This document shows positions 27,308 through 36,715 of a stretch of DNA of 64,000 nucleotides, one piece after another (the stretch's first letter is position 1; every line of letters starts with the position of its first letter). Location of the stretch: the NCBI RefSeq assembly GCF_002197665.1, contig NZ_NBBJ01000001.1, forward strand, positions 372,001 to 436,000. The letters are read 5' to 3'. The stretch comes from Sphingomonas mucosissima (GTDB taxonomy: Bacteria; Pseudomonadota; Alphaproteobacteria; Sphingomonadales; Sphingomonadaceae). Made by a program: the position numbers and the translations under genes. The notes beneath the pieces are model-generated. The model was not told the origin of the DNA. It was given only the letters and a program-made list of their open reading frames with translations, and did no database searches.

Positions 27308-28567
27308 ATGGCGAAGGCGGCACCGGAAGGAATCATCACCGCGCTGGACATCGGCACCTCCAAGGTGTCCGCGATGATCGCGCAGCGCGGCGATGGTGGC
27401 GAGCTGATCGTGCTGGGCACCGGGCAGCGCGAGTCCAAGGGCGTGAAGCGCGGGTATATCGCCGACATGGCGCTCACCGAACTGGCGGTGCGCGAGGCGG
27501 TGGCCCAGGCGGAGCGTATCGCGGGCTTCAACATCGAGAATGTGTGGGCTGGTTTCTCCGCGGGCGGGCTCGTGAGCGACGAGGCGTTCATCGAGGTCGA
27601 GCTCAACGGCCATCGCATCGAGCAGCAGGACATCGATGCGCTGTTGCAGGAAGGCCGCTCCGCCATCGACCCGCAGGGGCGCATGGTGCTGCACGCGCAG
27701 CCCGCGCTGTACACGCTGGACGGCCTAACCGGCGTGAAGAAGCCGCTTGGTCTTCATGCCGACAGGCTGGGCGTGCACATCCATGTGATCGCTGCGGACG
27801 GGTCACCGGTGCGCAACCTCGACCTGACCGTTCGCTCGGCGCATCTCGAGGTGAAGTCGATCATCGCTTCCCCTGTGGCGACGGGACTTGCTTGCCTCAG
27901 CGACGAAGAGCGCGATTTGGGCGTTGCGCTTGTGGAGATCGGTGCTGGGATCACCAATGTATCGTTGTTCGCCGGCGGCATGCTGGTCGGGCTGAAGTCG
28001 ATCCCGGTGGGGTCGTGCGACATCACCGACGACATTGCTTCGGCGTTCGGAACGACGCGTGGGCAGGCGGAGCGGATGAAGTGCTTTCACGGATCGGCCA
28101 ACGCTTCCCCACGCGATAATCACGAGATGATTGCGATCCGGCCTGGTCGCGCGGACGACGACGCGGACCCGCTGCAGATCACCAAGGCTGCCTTGATCAG
28201 CGTGATCCGCACGCGGCTGGAGCAGCTCATCAACGAAGTGCAGCAGGCGCTGAAAGAGCTGAAGTTCGAGGGCGCGGTGGGGCGCCAGGTTGTGCTGACC
28301 GGCGGCGGTGCGGAGCTGAAGGGTATTGCGGACTACGCCCAGCAGGTGCTTGGGCGTTCCGTGCGCGTCGGCCGGCCGCGTGGGCTGACCGGGCTGCCTG
28401 ATGCGCATGGCGGACCGGGCTTCGCGACCCTAGCTGGGCTGGCATTCTTTGCGGCATCCGATCCCGTCGATCTGCGCGGGCTGGTTCCCCAGCAGCAAAT
28501 GGTGGTGCGGCAGAAGGGGTTCGCTGCCCTCCGACGTTTGTTCCAGGCGGCGAAGGCAAATTATTGA
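27308..28567 (+). CDS. ftsA: Cell division protein FtsA
   Basis: A 419-residue actin-like ATPase that tethers FtsZ to the membrane. It has the phosphate-1 loop ITALDIGTSKVSAMIAQ, the 1C subdomain (RGYIADMALTELAVREAV-like segment), ALVEIGAGITNVSLF, VGSCDITDDIASAFGT, and VLTGGGAELKGIADYA. The C-terminus (FAALRRLFQAAKANY) is a short amphipathic helix as expected for membrane targeting. A purine-rich ribosome site (AAAGGGGAACAGGGGC) precedes the ATG. Confidence 0.95.
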   Translation: MAKAAPEGIITALDIGTSKVSAMIAQRGDGGELIVLGTGQRESKGVKRGYIADMALTELAVREAVAQAERIAGFNIENVWAGFSAGGLVSDEAFIEVELNGHRIEQQDIDALLQEGRSAIDPQGRMVLHAQPALYTLDGLTGVKKPLGLHADRLGVHIHVIAADGSPVRNLDLTVRSAHLEVKSIIASPVATGLACLSDEERDLGVALVEIGAGITNVSLFAGGMLVGLKSIPVGSCDITDDIASAFGTTRGQAERMKCFHGSANASPRDNHEMIAIRPGRADDDADPLQITKAALISVIRTRLEQLINEVQQALKELKFEGAVGRQVVLTGGGAELKGIADYAQQVLGRSVRVGRPRGLTGLPDAHGGPGFATLAGLAFFAASDPVDLRGLVPQQQMVVRQKGFAALRRLFQAAKANY

Positions 28568-28675
28568 GACTGCGAAGCTGCTTTTCGGCTGGCACGCAGC
28601 CTTTCAATGTTGCATCAAGATTAATGGCGATGGCGGGCCAGTGTTTCGTGCCCGAAATGACGGAGTAAATTGGCG

Positions 28676-30211
28676 ATGGGCATCGAATTCATTGCACCTG
28701 AGGTGGACGAACTGACCCCGAAGATTGCGGTGATCGGAGTTGGCGGCGCAGGTGGCAACGCGATTGCCAACATGATGCGCGCCGATGTGCAGGGCGTCGA
28801 CTTCCTGGTTGCGAATACCGATGCGCAGGCGCTGAAGCAGTCGATCGCGCCGCAGAAGATCCAGCTGGGTGCGAAGATCACCCAGGGTCTTGGTGCTGGC
28901 AGCCGTCCGGAAATCGGCCGTGCGGCCGCCGAGGAAACGATCGAGCAAGTGTCGAAGCTGCTTGAAGGGGCGCACATGTGCTTCATCGCGGCCGGCATGG
29001 GCGGCGGCACTGGCACGGGCGCCGCGCCGGTGATCGCCAAGGCAGCGCGCGACATGGGCATCCTGACGGTGGGCGTCGTGACCAAGCCATTCGCGTTCGA
29101 AGGCGCGCGGCGCGGCAAGTCCGCCGATCAGGGCATCGAGGAACTGCAGAAGTTCGTCGACACGCTGATCGTCATCCCGAACCAGAACCTGTTCCTCATC
29201 GCCAACGCCAATACGACCTTCAAGCAGGCATTCGAGCTGGCTGACGAAGTCCTGCAGCAGGGCGTGCGCGGCATCACCGACCTGATGGTGATGCCCGGCC
29301 TCATCAACCTCGACTTCGCCGACGTCCGTTCGGTGATGCAGGAGATGGGGAAGGCAATGATGGGCACCGGCGAGGCGGACGGCGACGACCGCGCGCTGAT
29401 CGCGGCGCAGAAGGCGATCGCCAACCCGCTGCTCGACGGCGTTTCGATGCAGGGCGCCAAGGGGGTCATCATCTCGATCACCGGTGGCGAAGACATGCGC
29501 CTCCTCGAGGTGGACGAAGCGGCAAATCACATTCGCGAACTCGTCGACCCGGAAGCGAACATCATCTGGGGCTCGGCCTTCAATCCGGACCTGGAAGGCC
29601 GCATCCGCGTGTCGGTGGTGGCCACCGGCATCGAGGCCGTTGAACGCACGGAGGCTCCCGCCGCAGAACCCGCGCGCGCCTTCAGCTTCTCCGCACCGCG
29701 CCGCCCTGAAGCAGCGCCTGCTCCGACGGCAGCGGCTGCTCCGGCTGCGGCGCCTGCCCCTGCAGCCCCGGCCAGCCCGGCGCCCGTGGCACAGCCCACG
29801 GGCGCGGCAGCGGGCGCGATGTCCGCCGGCGTGCCCGCTCCGGGTGTGACGCCCAGCGTTCAGCCGAGCGCTGCCGCGCGCGGCGTCGAGGAAGCGGCTG
29901 GCGATGAGCTTCTGCTCGGCAGCGACACGATGGTGCCGGCACCGCAGCCAGGCGCGGCCGCAGCGACCCCGTCGAAGCAGGAAGAGCCGCGCGTTTTCGG
30001 CGAAGATGATGCGGCGGAAGCGCCCCGCCGTCGCTGGTTGTCGGGCGGCGACGGTGCGGCTGACGTGCCGCCGCAGCCACGCGTGAAGCTTGGCGGAACC
30101 TTGTTCGAGCGGATGCAGAACGCGTCGCGCGGCACCACGCGCGGCCCCGATGAAGAGGGCAAGGATGCACTCGAGATTCCGCGTTTCCTGCACCGCCAGA
30201 ACAACCAGTAA
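28676..30211 (+). CDS. ftsZ: Cell division GTPase FtsZ
   Basis: A 511-residue tubulin homologue that forms the Z ring. The GTPase core (residues 1 to about 320) has [16 protein letters not shown], the signature [15 protein letters not shown] and the T7 loop NLDFADVR. A disordered Ala/Pro-rich linker of about 170 residues follows, and the C-terminal peptide [10 protein letters not shown] binds FtsA and other partners. The linker is much longer than in E. coli, as usual for Alphaproteobacteria. The ATG at 28676 has GGAG 10 nt upstream. A 108-nt gap separates it from ftsA and may hold an extra promoter. Confidence 0.97.
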   Translation: MGIEFIAPEVDELTPKIAVIGVGGAGGNAIANMMRADVQGVDFLVANTDAQALKQSIAPQKIQLGAKITQGLGAGSRPEIGRAAAEETIEQVSKLLEGAHMCFIAAGMGGGTGTGAAPVIAKAARDMGILTVGVVTKPFAFEGARRGKSADQGIEELQKFVDTLIVIPNQNLFLIANANTTFKQAFELADEVLQQGVRGITDLMVMPGLINLDFADVRSVMQEMGKAMMGTGEADGDDRALIAAQKAIANPLLDGVSMQGAKGVIISITGGEDMRLLEVDEAANHIRELVDPEANIIWGSAFNPDLEGRIRVSVVATGIEAVERTEAPAAEPARAFSFSAPRRPEAAPAPTAAAAPAAAPAPAAPASPAPVAQPTGAAAGAMSAGVPAPGVTPSVQPSAAARGVEEAAGDELLLGSDTMVPAPQPGAAAATPSKQEEPRVFGEDDAAEAPRRRWLSGGDGAADVPPQPRVKLGGTLFERMQNASRGTTRGPDEEGKDALEIPRFLHRQNNQ

Positions 30212-30227
30212 GCAACGGATGAGCGAT

Positions 30228-30289
30228 GGCGCCCGGCGTTCGTCGGGCGCCCCGTGCGGCCTGGCGCGTCAGTGCGCCGGGCGCATTGC
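30228..30289 (+). terminator. Two consecutive hairpins ending the dcw cluster
   Basis: GGCGCCCG (30228-30235) pairs with CGGGCGCC (30244-30251). A second stem follows at once, with GGCGC and GCGCC arms inside a longer GCCTGGCGC/GCGCCGGGC pairing. They start 16 bases after the ftsZ stop. T tracts are poor, so the terminator call relies on stem strength and position. Confidence 0.6.
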
Positions 30290-30323
30290 TGGTTAGCAGT
30301 ACCTGGCCTTAACGTAGTTTTCC

Positions 30324-32624
30324 ATGTCGATCGCTCGTCCTCTGATCCTTGCCGTTGCGCTTGTCGGCGCGCCAGGCGCGCTTGCGCAAAGCTATCCCGG
30401 TCAGCAGGTGCAGACCGTGCCGCGCCCGACGCCGGACGCTGATGCGCTGGCGGGGGCGATGCGGCGGCTCGGCGCCAATCCGCGCGACCTGTCAGCGCTT
30501 CTCGAGGCGGCCGAGCTTTCGCTGAAGCTCGGCGATGTCAACGCCGCTGCCTCCCTGCTGAAGCGGGCGGAAAACGTCGATCCGATGAACGGACGGGTGA
30601 AGGCGGGGATGGCGCGTATCCTGGTGACTCAGGAACGACCCGGCGAGGCGCTCCGTTATTTCGATCAGGCGATCGGGTACGGGCTGAACCCGCAGACCTT
30701 CGCCGGTGATCGCGGGCTGGCCTATGATCTGATCGGTGAGCAGGAGCGGGCGCAGCGCGAGTATCGGCTCGCCTTGCGGTCGGGGCCTGTTGAAGAGGTG
30801 CAGCGCCGCTATTCGCTTTCCCTCGGCATTTCCGGCAAGCGGCAGGAAGCGCTGGAGGTGATAGACGATCAGGTGCGGCGCAATGATCGCAGCGCGTGGC
30901 GGGTCCGCGCCTTTGTGCTTGCCATGACAGGTGACGTGGCCGGTGCGGAAAAGATCGCCAGCACCATGATGCCGCCCGGAATGGGAAGCGCACTGGCGCC
31001 GTTCTTCGCGCGCGTGGCGGGTCTCTCGGCCGCCGATCGTGCCTTTGCTGTTCACTTCGGCGAGCTGCGGCCCTCGCCGCAGCGGCTGGCGGACGCGCGG
31101 CTGGTTCCGGCGCTTCCGCCATTGCCGCCCGAAGCGACGCGTCCCGTGCAAGCTGCGTCCGCCGCCCCCGCGGTTGCTCCTTCTCGGAGCAATGATCGGC
31201 AACGTGCGCGCGAGGAGGCGAAACGGCGGCGCGAGTTGGCGCTGGCAGAGCGGCGCGAGCGCCGGAACCGTCGCGACGAACGGCCCACGGTGGCGGTTGC
31301 CAGCGCAACAGCGGTGCAGCAGCCAGCAGCCGAGCCGACCGCGTTTCAGCCGCCGCGTTATGCCGGCGTGACCTTTGCCCCTCCGCAGGCGGTGGTGCAG
31401 GCGGTGCCGGCCTCGCGGCCCGCTCCCACGCCCGTGGCGACACCTCTTCCCGAGGTTGCCACCACCCAGGGCGCTGCCGTGCCGCCGGCTAGCAGCGCCG
31501 TTGTTTCCGCTAGTGGTCCGGCCTTTCGCGATAACCCGGTTAGATCGGGGCCAGGGTCCAGCCCTGCGCTCGCCAGTGACAGCGTGACCGAGCGCTCGAG
31601 CATCCAGGTTGCGGCGGCGGTTCCACCGCTTTCGCCGACACCGGTCGCCGCTACGCCGCAAAGTCTGCCGGCCATCAACCCGGCGCCGCTGACGAATGTC
31701 GCTGCCCCCGCGCCGTCCGCGCTCGCGAGCGCCGTTCCGCCGCCACCCGGGGGAGCGGATGCGACGACAGGCACGCGCGTGGAGGCGTCGCCCGCCGTGG
31801 CGACTGCGCAGGCTCCGGTCACGCGACCGGCGCTCAGCGAAGATACGATCCTGGCCCGCATCATGGCCGGCATCTCGATTCCCGGCGCTGAATTGGGGAT
31901 CGCACCCGTGCGGCCTCCAGAGCCCACTATTGAGCCCGCACCGCGCGGCAACTCGGACGTTGCGGCGGGGACGAGCTTGATCAGCCCTACGAGCACGGCG
32001 ACGGGCGGTGCCGCGACGGAGGCTGTGCGCAAGGTCGCTGAGACGAGTCGCGGGGTTCAGCAGAGTCGGACCGAGCCGACCCCGCGCCGGGCTGCGGCGA
32101 GCGCTGTCGAGGATGCGCCCGCGAAGAAAGATGCGGCTTCAACGGCCAAGATGGCGGACGCCAAGGCCAGTGCAGGCGCTGCGCCAAAGGGCAAGACCGG
32201 CGCTGGCAAGGAAGCCGCTGACGCGGACACGCGGAAGAGCGCGGCGGAGACAAAAGCCGCCGCTGCGAAGAAGCTGGCCGACGCCAAGAAGGGAGCCGAG
32301 GCGAAGAAGGCGGCTGATGAGAAGGCCGCAGCCGCCAAGGCGGCCAAGGCCGAGCCGGCGCGCATCTGGGTCCAGGTAGCGGGCGGTGCGAACAAGGACG
32401 ATCTACCCAAGGCATGGTCCGCAGCGCAGAGCAAAGCGGCCGCTTTGAAGGGAAAATCGGCCTATACGACGCCGCTTCGCGCAACGAACCGGGTAGTGAC
32501 CGGCCCCTTCAAGAGCGATCAGGAAGCACGCGAGTTCGTTAACACGCTGGCGAAGCAGGGCGTCTCTGCGTTTCAGTTTACCAGCGACGAAGGCCAGAAA
32601 ATGACGAGGCTGCCGGCAAAGTGA
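30324..32624 (+). CDS. TPR and SPOR domain envelope protein
   Basis: A 766-residue secreted protein. The signal peptide is MSIARPLILAVALVGAPGALA. Residues 35-230 form tetratricopeptide-like helices (LLEAAELSLKLGDVNAAASLLKRA). A long Ala/Pro-rich disordered region follows, then a Lys/Ala-rich helix (AAETKAAAAKKLADAKKGAE). The C-terminal 80 residues are a SPOR domain (RIWVQVAGGANKDDLPKAW, VTGPFKSDQEAREFVNTL), which binds septal peptidoglycan stripped of stem peptides. Its place just after ftsZ suggests a division or septal cell-wall role. The stop overlaps the dGTPase-like gene. Confidence 0.88.
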   Translation: MSIARPLILAVALVGAPGALAQSYPGQQVQTVPRPTPDADALAGAMRRLGANPRDLSALLEAAELSLKLGDVNAAASLLKRAENVDPMNGRVKAGMARILVTQERPGEALRYFDQAIGYGLNPQTFAGDRGLAYDLIGEQERAQREYRLALRSGPVEEVQRRYSLSLGISGKRQEALEVIDDQVRRNDRSAWRVRAFVLAMTGDVAGAEKIASTMMPPGMGSALAPFFARVAGLSAADRAFAVHFGELRPSPQRLADARLVPALPPLPPEATRPVQAASAAPAVAPSRSNDRQRAREEAKRRRELALAERRERRNRRDERPTVAVASATAVQQPAAEPTAFQPPRYAGVTFAPPQAVVQAVPASRPAPTPVATPLPEVATTQGAAVPPASSAVVSASGPAFRDNPVRSGPGSSPALASDSVTERSSIQVAAAVPPLSPTPVAATPQSLPAINPAPLTNVAAPAPSALASAVPPPPGGADATTGTRVEASPAVATAQAPVTRPALSEDTILARIMAGISIPGAELGIAPVRPPEPTIEPAPRGNSDVAAGTSLISPTSTATGGAATEAVRKVAETSRGVQQSRTEPTPRRAAASAVEDAPAKKDAASTAKMADAKASAGAAPKGKTGAGKEAADADTRKSAAETKAAAAKKLADAKKGAEAKKAADEKAAAAKAAKAEPARIWVQVAGGANKDDLPKAWSAAQSKAAALKGKSAYTTPLRATNRVVTGPFKSDQEAREFVNTLAKQGVSAFQFTSDEGQKMTRLPAK

Positions 32625-33799
32625 TGGTGCTTGCGCCCTGGGCCTGCAACCCGGCGCACACCAAAGGTCGCCTTCACGAAGAACAAAGCAAGTCCGGCGG
32701 GGAGGGTGAGCGCGGCCCGCGTGACGCCTATCAGCGCGATCGGGACCGCATCGTCCATTCGATCGCGTTCCGGCGATTGCGGCACAAGACGCAGGTGTTC
32801 CTGGCGCCCGATGGCGATCACTTCCGGGTCCGGCTGACGCATAGCCTGGAAGTGGCGCAGATCGGGCGCACCATCGCGCGCACGTTGGGACTCAATGAGG
32901 ACCTCACCGAGGCGCTGTGCCTCGCGCATGACATCGGCCATCCGCCCTTCGGCCATGCCGGAGAGGATGCTCTCAAGGCGGCCATGGCTAGTGCTGGCGG
33001 GTTCGACCACAACGGCCACACCTTGCGCACCTTGATGCGGATCGAGCGGGCCTATCCGCGGTTCGACGGTTTGAATCTGACCTGGGAAACGCTGGAAGGC
33101 CTGGCGAAGCACAACGGGCCGGCGCGGCACCCCGGCTGGGCATTGGCCGAGGCGGATCGCGAGACGAATCTGGCGCTTGAGACATATGCGAGCCTGGAAG
33201 CGCAAGTTGCGGCGCTGGCGGACGACGTGGCGTACGACAATCACGACATCGACGATGGGCTGCGCGCCGGGCTCTTGAGCCTCGATCAGTTGCTCGCAGT
33301 GCCGCTCATTGCCGGTGGGTGGGATCGGGTGCGATCCTTGTTTCCCGATGTGAGCGAGCGGCGCCAGGCGCGCGAGCTGGTGCGCAGCCAGATCGGCGTG
33401 ATGGTGAACGATCTGCTTGTGGAAACGCGTCGCCGTATCGCCGACTCGCGGATCGGATCGGTTGCAGACGTTCGCTCGGCGGGCCGGGCGCTGGTGGCAT
33501 TTTCCGATGAGATGCGCACGGCCGAACGCGACCTGAAGCGCTTCATGTACGCCAACCTTTATCACCACCCGAAGCAGTTAGAGGCGGCCAAGGCCGCTCA
33601 TCGCGTGGTCGCGGGCCTCTTCGCCGTATTTCACGCGAGCCCTGATGCGCTGCCGCCCGAATGGCGCGCGAGCCTGCCCAATGAGGAGCCCGGGTTCAGC
33701 CGGCACATCGCCGACTATATCGCCGGCATGACCGATCGCTATGCGATCCGCGAGTACATCCGCGTTGTCGGGCCGGTCGACATGCCCGACGGGTTCTGA
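32624..33799 (+). CDS. dgt: Deoxyguanosinetriphosphate triphosphohydrolase-like HD protein
   Basis: A 391-residue HD-superfamily hydrolase. The metal site is seen as FRRLRHKTQVFL, RLTHSLEVAQIGRTIAR and the HD pair in LAHDIGHPPFGHAGEDAL, with ADDVAYDNHDIDDG downstream. The family cleaves dNTPs to nucleoside and tripolyphosphate and affects nucleotide pools and mutation rate. ATG at 32624 overlaps the upstream stop (TGATG); a GTG at 32621 is also possible. Co-translation with a septal SPOR protein is unusual. The symbol denotes the type 2 dGTPase-like family rather than proven activity. Confidence 0.9.
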   Translation: MVLAPWACNPAHTKGRLHEEQSKSGGEGERGPRDAYQRDRDRIVHSIAFRRLRHKTQVFLAPDGDHFRVRLTHSLEVAQIGRTIARTLGLNEDLTEALCLAHDIGHPPFGHAGEDALKAAMASAGGFDHNGHTLRTLMRIERAYPRFDGLNLTWETLEGLAKHNGPARHPGWALAEADRETNLALETYASLEAQVAALADDVAYDNHDIDDGLRAGLLSLDQLLAVPLIAGGWDRVRSLFPDVSERRQARELVRSQIGVMVNDLLVETRRRIADSRIGSVADVRSAGRALVAFSDEMRTAERDLKRFMYANLYHHPKQLEAAKAAHRVVAGLFAVFHASPDALPPEWRASLPNEEPGFSRHIADYIAGMTDRYAIREYIRVVGPVDMPDGF

Positions 33800-33833
33800 G
33801 CAGCGCTGATCGACGGCGAAGGCCTGCGACGGC

Positions 33834-34700
33834 CTAGTTCTTCAAGCGCCATCCACGCCGCAGAAGGGTGTAGCATAGCGCGGCAAGCGCGATGTCCAGC
33901 GCAAAAACCACGGCGCTGCCAAGCGCGACGGGAGAGTCGGCGATCCCGAGGAAGCCGTATCGGAAGCCGGAGATGATGTAGAAAAACGGATTGGCATGGC
34001 TGATCGCCTGGAACACGGGCGACAGCCGATCCACCGAATAGAAGGTGCCGGACAGCAACGTGAGCGGCGCCACGACGAAGTTCGTGACGGCGGCGGCGTG
34101 ATCGAACTTTTCCGCCCAGATGGACGTGAGCACGCCGATGAGGGCGAGGAAGACCGATCCGAGCAAGCCGAACCAAAGCACCGCAATCGGGTGCGCCGGC
34201 AGGACATGAACGCCGGGCCAGAAGATCATTGCCAGCCAGACCGCGAAGCCCACCAGGAAGGCGCGCGTGACGGCGCCGCCGGTCAGCGCCGCCAGCAGCT
34301 CCGCCGTGGAGAGTGGCGGCATGAGGTAATCGACGATCGTGCCTTGGATCTTGCCGACCAGAAGCGAGAAGCTCGCGTTGGCAAAAGCATTGTTCAACAT
34401 GCCCATGACGATGAGGCCCGGCGCGACAAAGTCGGCGAAGGCGACCATCGAGCCACCAAGGTGCACTTCGCCGCGACCGCCAAGGGCGACGGTGAAGATC
34501 ACTAGGTAAAGCAGCGTCGTAATAGCCGGTGCCCAGATCGTTTGCAGCTGGACCTTGAAGAAGCGGCGCACCTCCTTCACATATAAGGTCTTCAGGCCGC
34601 CCCAATTGACGTTCCGTATCGACGGAACGCCCGGCGCGTTTCTGACCAATGAATTGTCCTGGCCGGTGGGTTGCTGGCCGATCGGAGGGTGGCTGCTCAT
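33834..34700 (-). CDS. ABC-2 type transporter permease
   Basis: A 288-residue inner-membrane permease with six membrane helices. The ABC-2 features are LKTLYVKEVRRFFKVQLQTIWAPAITTLLY near the start and the conserved TLLSGTFYSVDRLSPVFQAISHANPFFYIISGFRYG block. Relatives (YadH type) pair with a separate ATP-binding subunit, exporting lipids, polysaccharide or drugs. No ATPase gene adjoins it here, so the partner must be encoded elsewhere. It is divergent from gcrA across 69 bp and convergent with dgt. Confidence 0.87.
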   Translation of the reverse strand: MSSHPPIGQQPTGQDNSLVRNAPGVPSIRNVNWGGLKTLYVKEVRRFFKVQLQTIWAPAITTLLYLVIFTVALGGRGEVHLGGSMVAFADFVAPGLIVMGMLNNAFANASFSLLVGKIQGTIVDYLMPPLSTAELLAALTGGAVTRAFLVGFAVWLAMIFWPGVHVLPAHPIAVLWFGLLGSVFLALIGVLTSIWAEKFDHAAAVTNFVVAPLTLLSGTFYSVDRLSPVFQAISHANPFFYIISGFRYGFLGIADSPVALGSAVVFALDIALAALCYTLLRRGWRLKN

Positions 34701-34769
34701 CGCTTAATCGCGTAGTCGCTGCCGCCGCTCGCTGCAACCGGCGTAAGAAGTGAAGGAACGACAAGGCCC

Positions 34770-35495
34770 ATGTCCTGGACCGAGGAACGGATCGAAACAC
34801 TGCGCAAGATGTGGGAAGGCGGCCAGACCGCCAGCCAGATCGCCGAAGCGCTGGGCGGGGTGAGCCGCAATGCGGTGATTGGCAAGGCACATCGCCTTGG
34901 TTTGCAATCGCGACCATCGCCGGTTGTTCCAAAGGACGCCGAAGCGAAGCCAGCGGCCGCGCCCGTTGCCGCTGCTGCGCCGACGCCGGAGCCAGCGGCC
35001 GCCACGCCGCCCCCGGCGCCGCCTGCTCCTCCGATTCCGGCACCTGCGCCGCCCCCCGCCACGCGCGCGAGCGCGCCCGCGCCAGCGGTGACGCAGGTTT
35101 CGGCGCCCAAGCCGATTACCATCACCACCCCGCTTGAGCCGGAGCGGTCGGTCGAATCTCAGCGCATGGTTCGGTCGGTCGGGCCGGGCGGGTTCGTGCG
35201 TCAAGCGCCCGGCGAGCAGCAGCCGCCGATTGCGCCGGCGCCGCCGCGTCGATTGGTGCCGGCGAAGCCGTCGCCGGACATCGCCGGCAAGACGAGCCTG
35301 CTCGATCTCAGCGACAAGGTCTGCAAGTGGCCGCTCGGGCATCCCGGCGAGCCCGATTTCCACTTTTGCGGTGACAAGGTGAACCCTGGCTTCCCGTATT
35401 GCGTGGAGCATTGTGGCCACGCGTATCAGGCGCAATTGCCGCGCCGCGACCGCCGGGCAGCGCCGCTGCCCTTTGGTGGGCCACGGATGCGCTGA
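34770..35495 (+). CDS. gcrA: GcrA cell-cycle regulator
   Basis: A 241-residue GcrA protein. The N-terminal helix-turn-helix is WTEERIETLRKMWEGGQTA then SQIAEALGGVSRNAVIGKAH. A long Ala/Pro-rich linker (residues 53-110) leads to the C-terminal sigma-70-binding domain with paired cysteines (CKWPLGHPGEPDFHFCG, GFPYCVEHC). In Caulobacter GcrA works with RNA polymerase at promoters carrying CcrM-methylated GANTC sites and controls division genes. It is found only in Alphaproteobacteria, which supports the taxonomic call. A perfect bidirectional terminator follows. Confidence 0.95.
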   Translation: MSWTEERIETLRKMWEGGQTASQIAEALGGVSRNAVIGKAHRLGLQSRPSPVVPKDAEAKPAAAPVAAAAPTPEPAAATPPPAPPAPPIPAPAPPPATRASAPAPAVTQVSAPKPITITTPLEPERSVESQRMVRSVGPGGFVRQAPGEQQPPIAPAPPRRLVPAKPSPDIAGKTSLLDLSDKVCKWPLGHPGEPDFHFCGDKVNPGFPYCVEHCGHAYQAQLPRRDRRAAPLPFGGPRMR

Positions 35496-35516
35496 ACGCC
35501 ACATCGGTGAATTGCT

Positions 35517-35557
35517 GAAAAGGCCACGCCGGACTGACCGTCCGGCGTGGCCTTTTC
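35517..35557. terminator. Bidirectional intrinsic terminator between gcrA and the OMP gene
   Basis: An 18-bp perfect stem (35517-35534 with 35540-35557) starts GAAAAGGCCACG and ends GGCCTTTTC around the loop TGACC. The stem has A and T tracts at its base on both strands, so it can stop transcripts from gcrA (+) and from the outer-membrane protein gene (-), which converge here. Confidence 0.95.
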
Positions 35558-35697
35558 ATTGAGCGATTTGCGTGATCGGACGCTGGCGGATCGCCGGTAC
35601 AGGTCCGGAGGATGCCGCTATGCTTTACGCGGCCGATCGGTAAACCGCTTCATAGTTAGCTGCGGCCAGGCAGCAGGTGCCCGGCCGCAGAATGGCA

Positions 35698-36561
35698 TCA
35701 GAAGCGGAACGCTGCCGTTGCGCGCAGCGAGTGCCAACGGAACTTGTCGTCGCTGCGACGGAAGTCCGTGCCGCCAGCTCCGGCCAGCAGGAACGGGTTG
35801 GATGCCGCGGTGGTGCCGGTGCTGCCGGCGCGAACGCGGTAATCATTGTCCTGATACTGATGGAACATATACTCGAGGCCGAGCGAGAAATTGCGGCCGA
35901 TCCGCTGCTCGATGCCGCCACCGCCAGTGATACCCCACTGGTTGCGCTTGCCGCCGTCGCTGAAGCTGTTGGCGGTGTTCGTGGTCGTGAACTCACGATT
36001 GATACGCGCGTAGCCCGGGCCGAACGTGCCGTAGAACAGCGTGGTGTTGTTCGGCGTGTAGCCGATGCGGCCGCGGGCCGATGCTTCCCAGCTGATGGAG
36101 CGGGTCATGACGTAAGCCGCCGGCGTGTTGGAAAACGCGCTGACGCTGTCGTTGATCTCGCTCTTGCCGAACTCGCCAACGACGCCGACCACGAAGTTGC
36201 CACGCTGCGCGTCCCAACCCACACGGCCGTAGTAGGCCCAGCCGTCCTCGTCATTGGCGCAGCCAGCAGGCGCCGTCGGGTTGGTGGGTGAGGTGGCGCC
36301 CAGCGCACGGCCGTTGCAGAAGCCGCCGAGCGGCGGCGCGAAAGCATTGGCACCTGTCGACGTGCTCACCGTATCACCGAACGTCCCGTTGAGATTGCGG
36401 TCGAACAGGATCGAGGAGCCGATGTCGTTTGGCTGGACATCATAGCCGCCTGCGGCGCCGACATAGACGCCGGAGAAGCCGGGATCACCGTCAACCGTCT
36501 GGGCGGACACCGCCGGAGCGACCAGGGCGGCGGCAATACCAGCGAGCAGCAGGTGCTTCAT
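35698..36561 (-). CDS. Outer-membrane beta-barrel protein
   Basis: A 287-residue protein with a signal peptide (MKHLLLAGIAAALVAPAVSAQ). Alternating hydrophobic strands (FSGVYVGAAGGYDVQ, WAYYGRVGWDAQRGNFVVGVVGEFG, FSLGLEYMFHQYQ) follow, and the C-terminal residue is aromatic (ATAAFRF), the outer-membrane assembly signal. It resembles the small porin-like OMP_b-brl families of Alphaproteobacteria. A loop holds two cysteines (FCNGRAL, AGCANDED). The ATG at 36561 has AAAGG upstream and is preferred to a TTG 15 nt further out. Function (pore, adhesion or structural) is unknown. Confidence 0.87.
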   Translation of the reverse strand: MKHLLLAGIAAALVAPAVSAQTVDGDPGFSGVYVGAAGGYDVQPNDIGSSILFDRNLNGTFGDTVSTSTGANAFAPPLGGFCNGRALGATSPTNPTAPAGCANDEDGWAYYGRVGWDAQRGNFVVGVVGEFGKSEINDSVSAFSNTPAAYVMTRSISWEASARGRIGYTPNNTTLFYGTFGPGYARINREFTTTNTANSFSDGGKRNQWGITGGGGIEQRIGRNFSLGLEYMFHQYQDNDYRVRAGSTGTTAASNPFLLAGAGGTDFRRSDDKFRWHSLRATAAFRF

Positions 36562-36660
36562 ACGCAAACCTTTCAATAATCGAACTTGAGTGCGGCGGAA
36601 CGTGGATAACGCCGCAAAGGATGCATTTCGAAACGTTGCGCACGGGGCTTCTCAGGGAAA

Positions 36661-36680
36661 CTGTTGCTCCGGTGCAACAG
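36661..36680. promoter_or_regulatory. Near-perfect 20-bp palindrome between the OMP gene and parE
   Basis: CTGTTGCTCCGGTGCAACAG is symmetric at 18 of 20 positions, with 7-bp arms and a CCGG centre. It lies in the 154-bp divergent promoter region, 36 nt before the parE ATG. The form fits a dimeric repressor operator; the regulator is unknown. Confidence 0.5.
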
Positions 36681-36715
36681 GTCGCGATTGGGCGACCGGC
36701 TGCTATAGGAGGGCC

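Noticed and set aside
28568..28675. CtrA-type (TTAA-N7-TTAA) or GANTC regulatory sites in the ftsA-ftsZ gap
   Set aside because: No full CtrA site and no GANTC site is present there, so cell-cycle control through these elements cannot be claimed.
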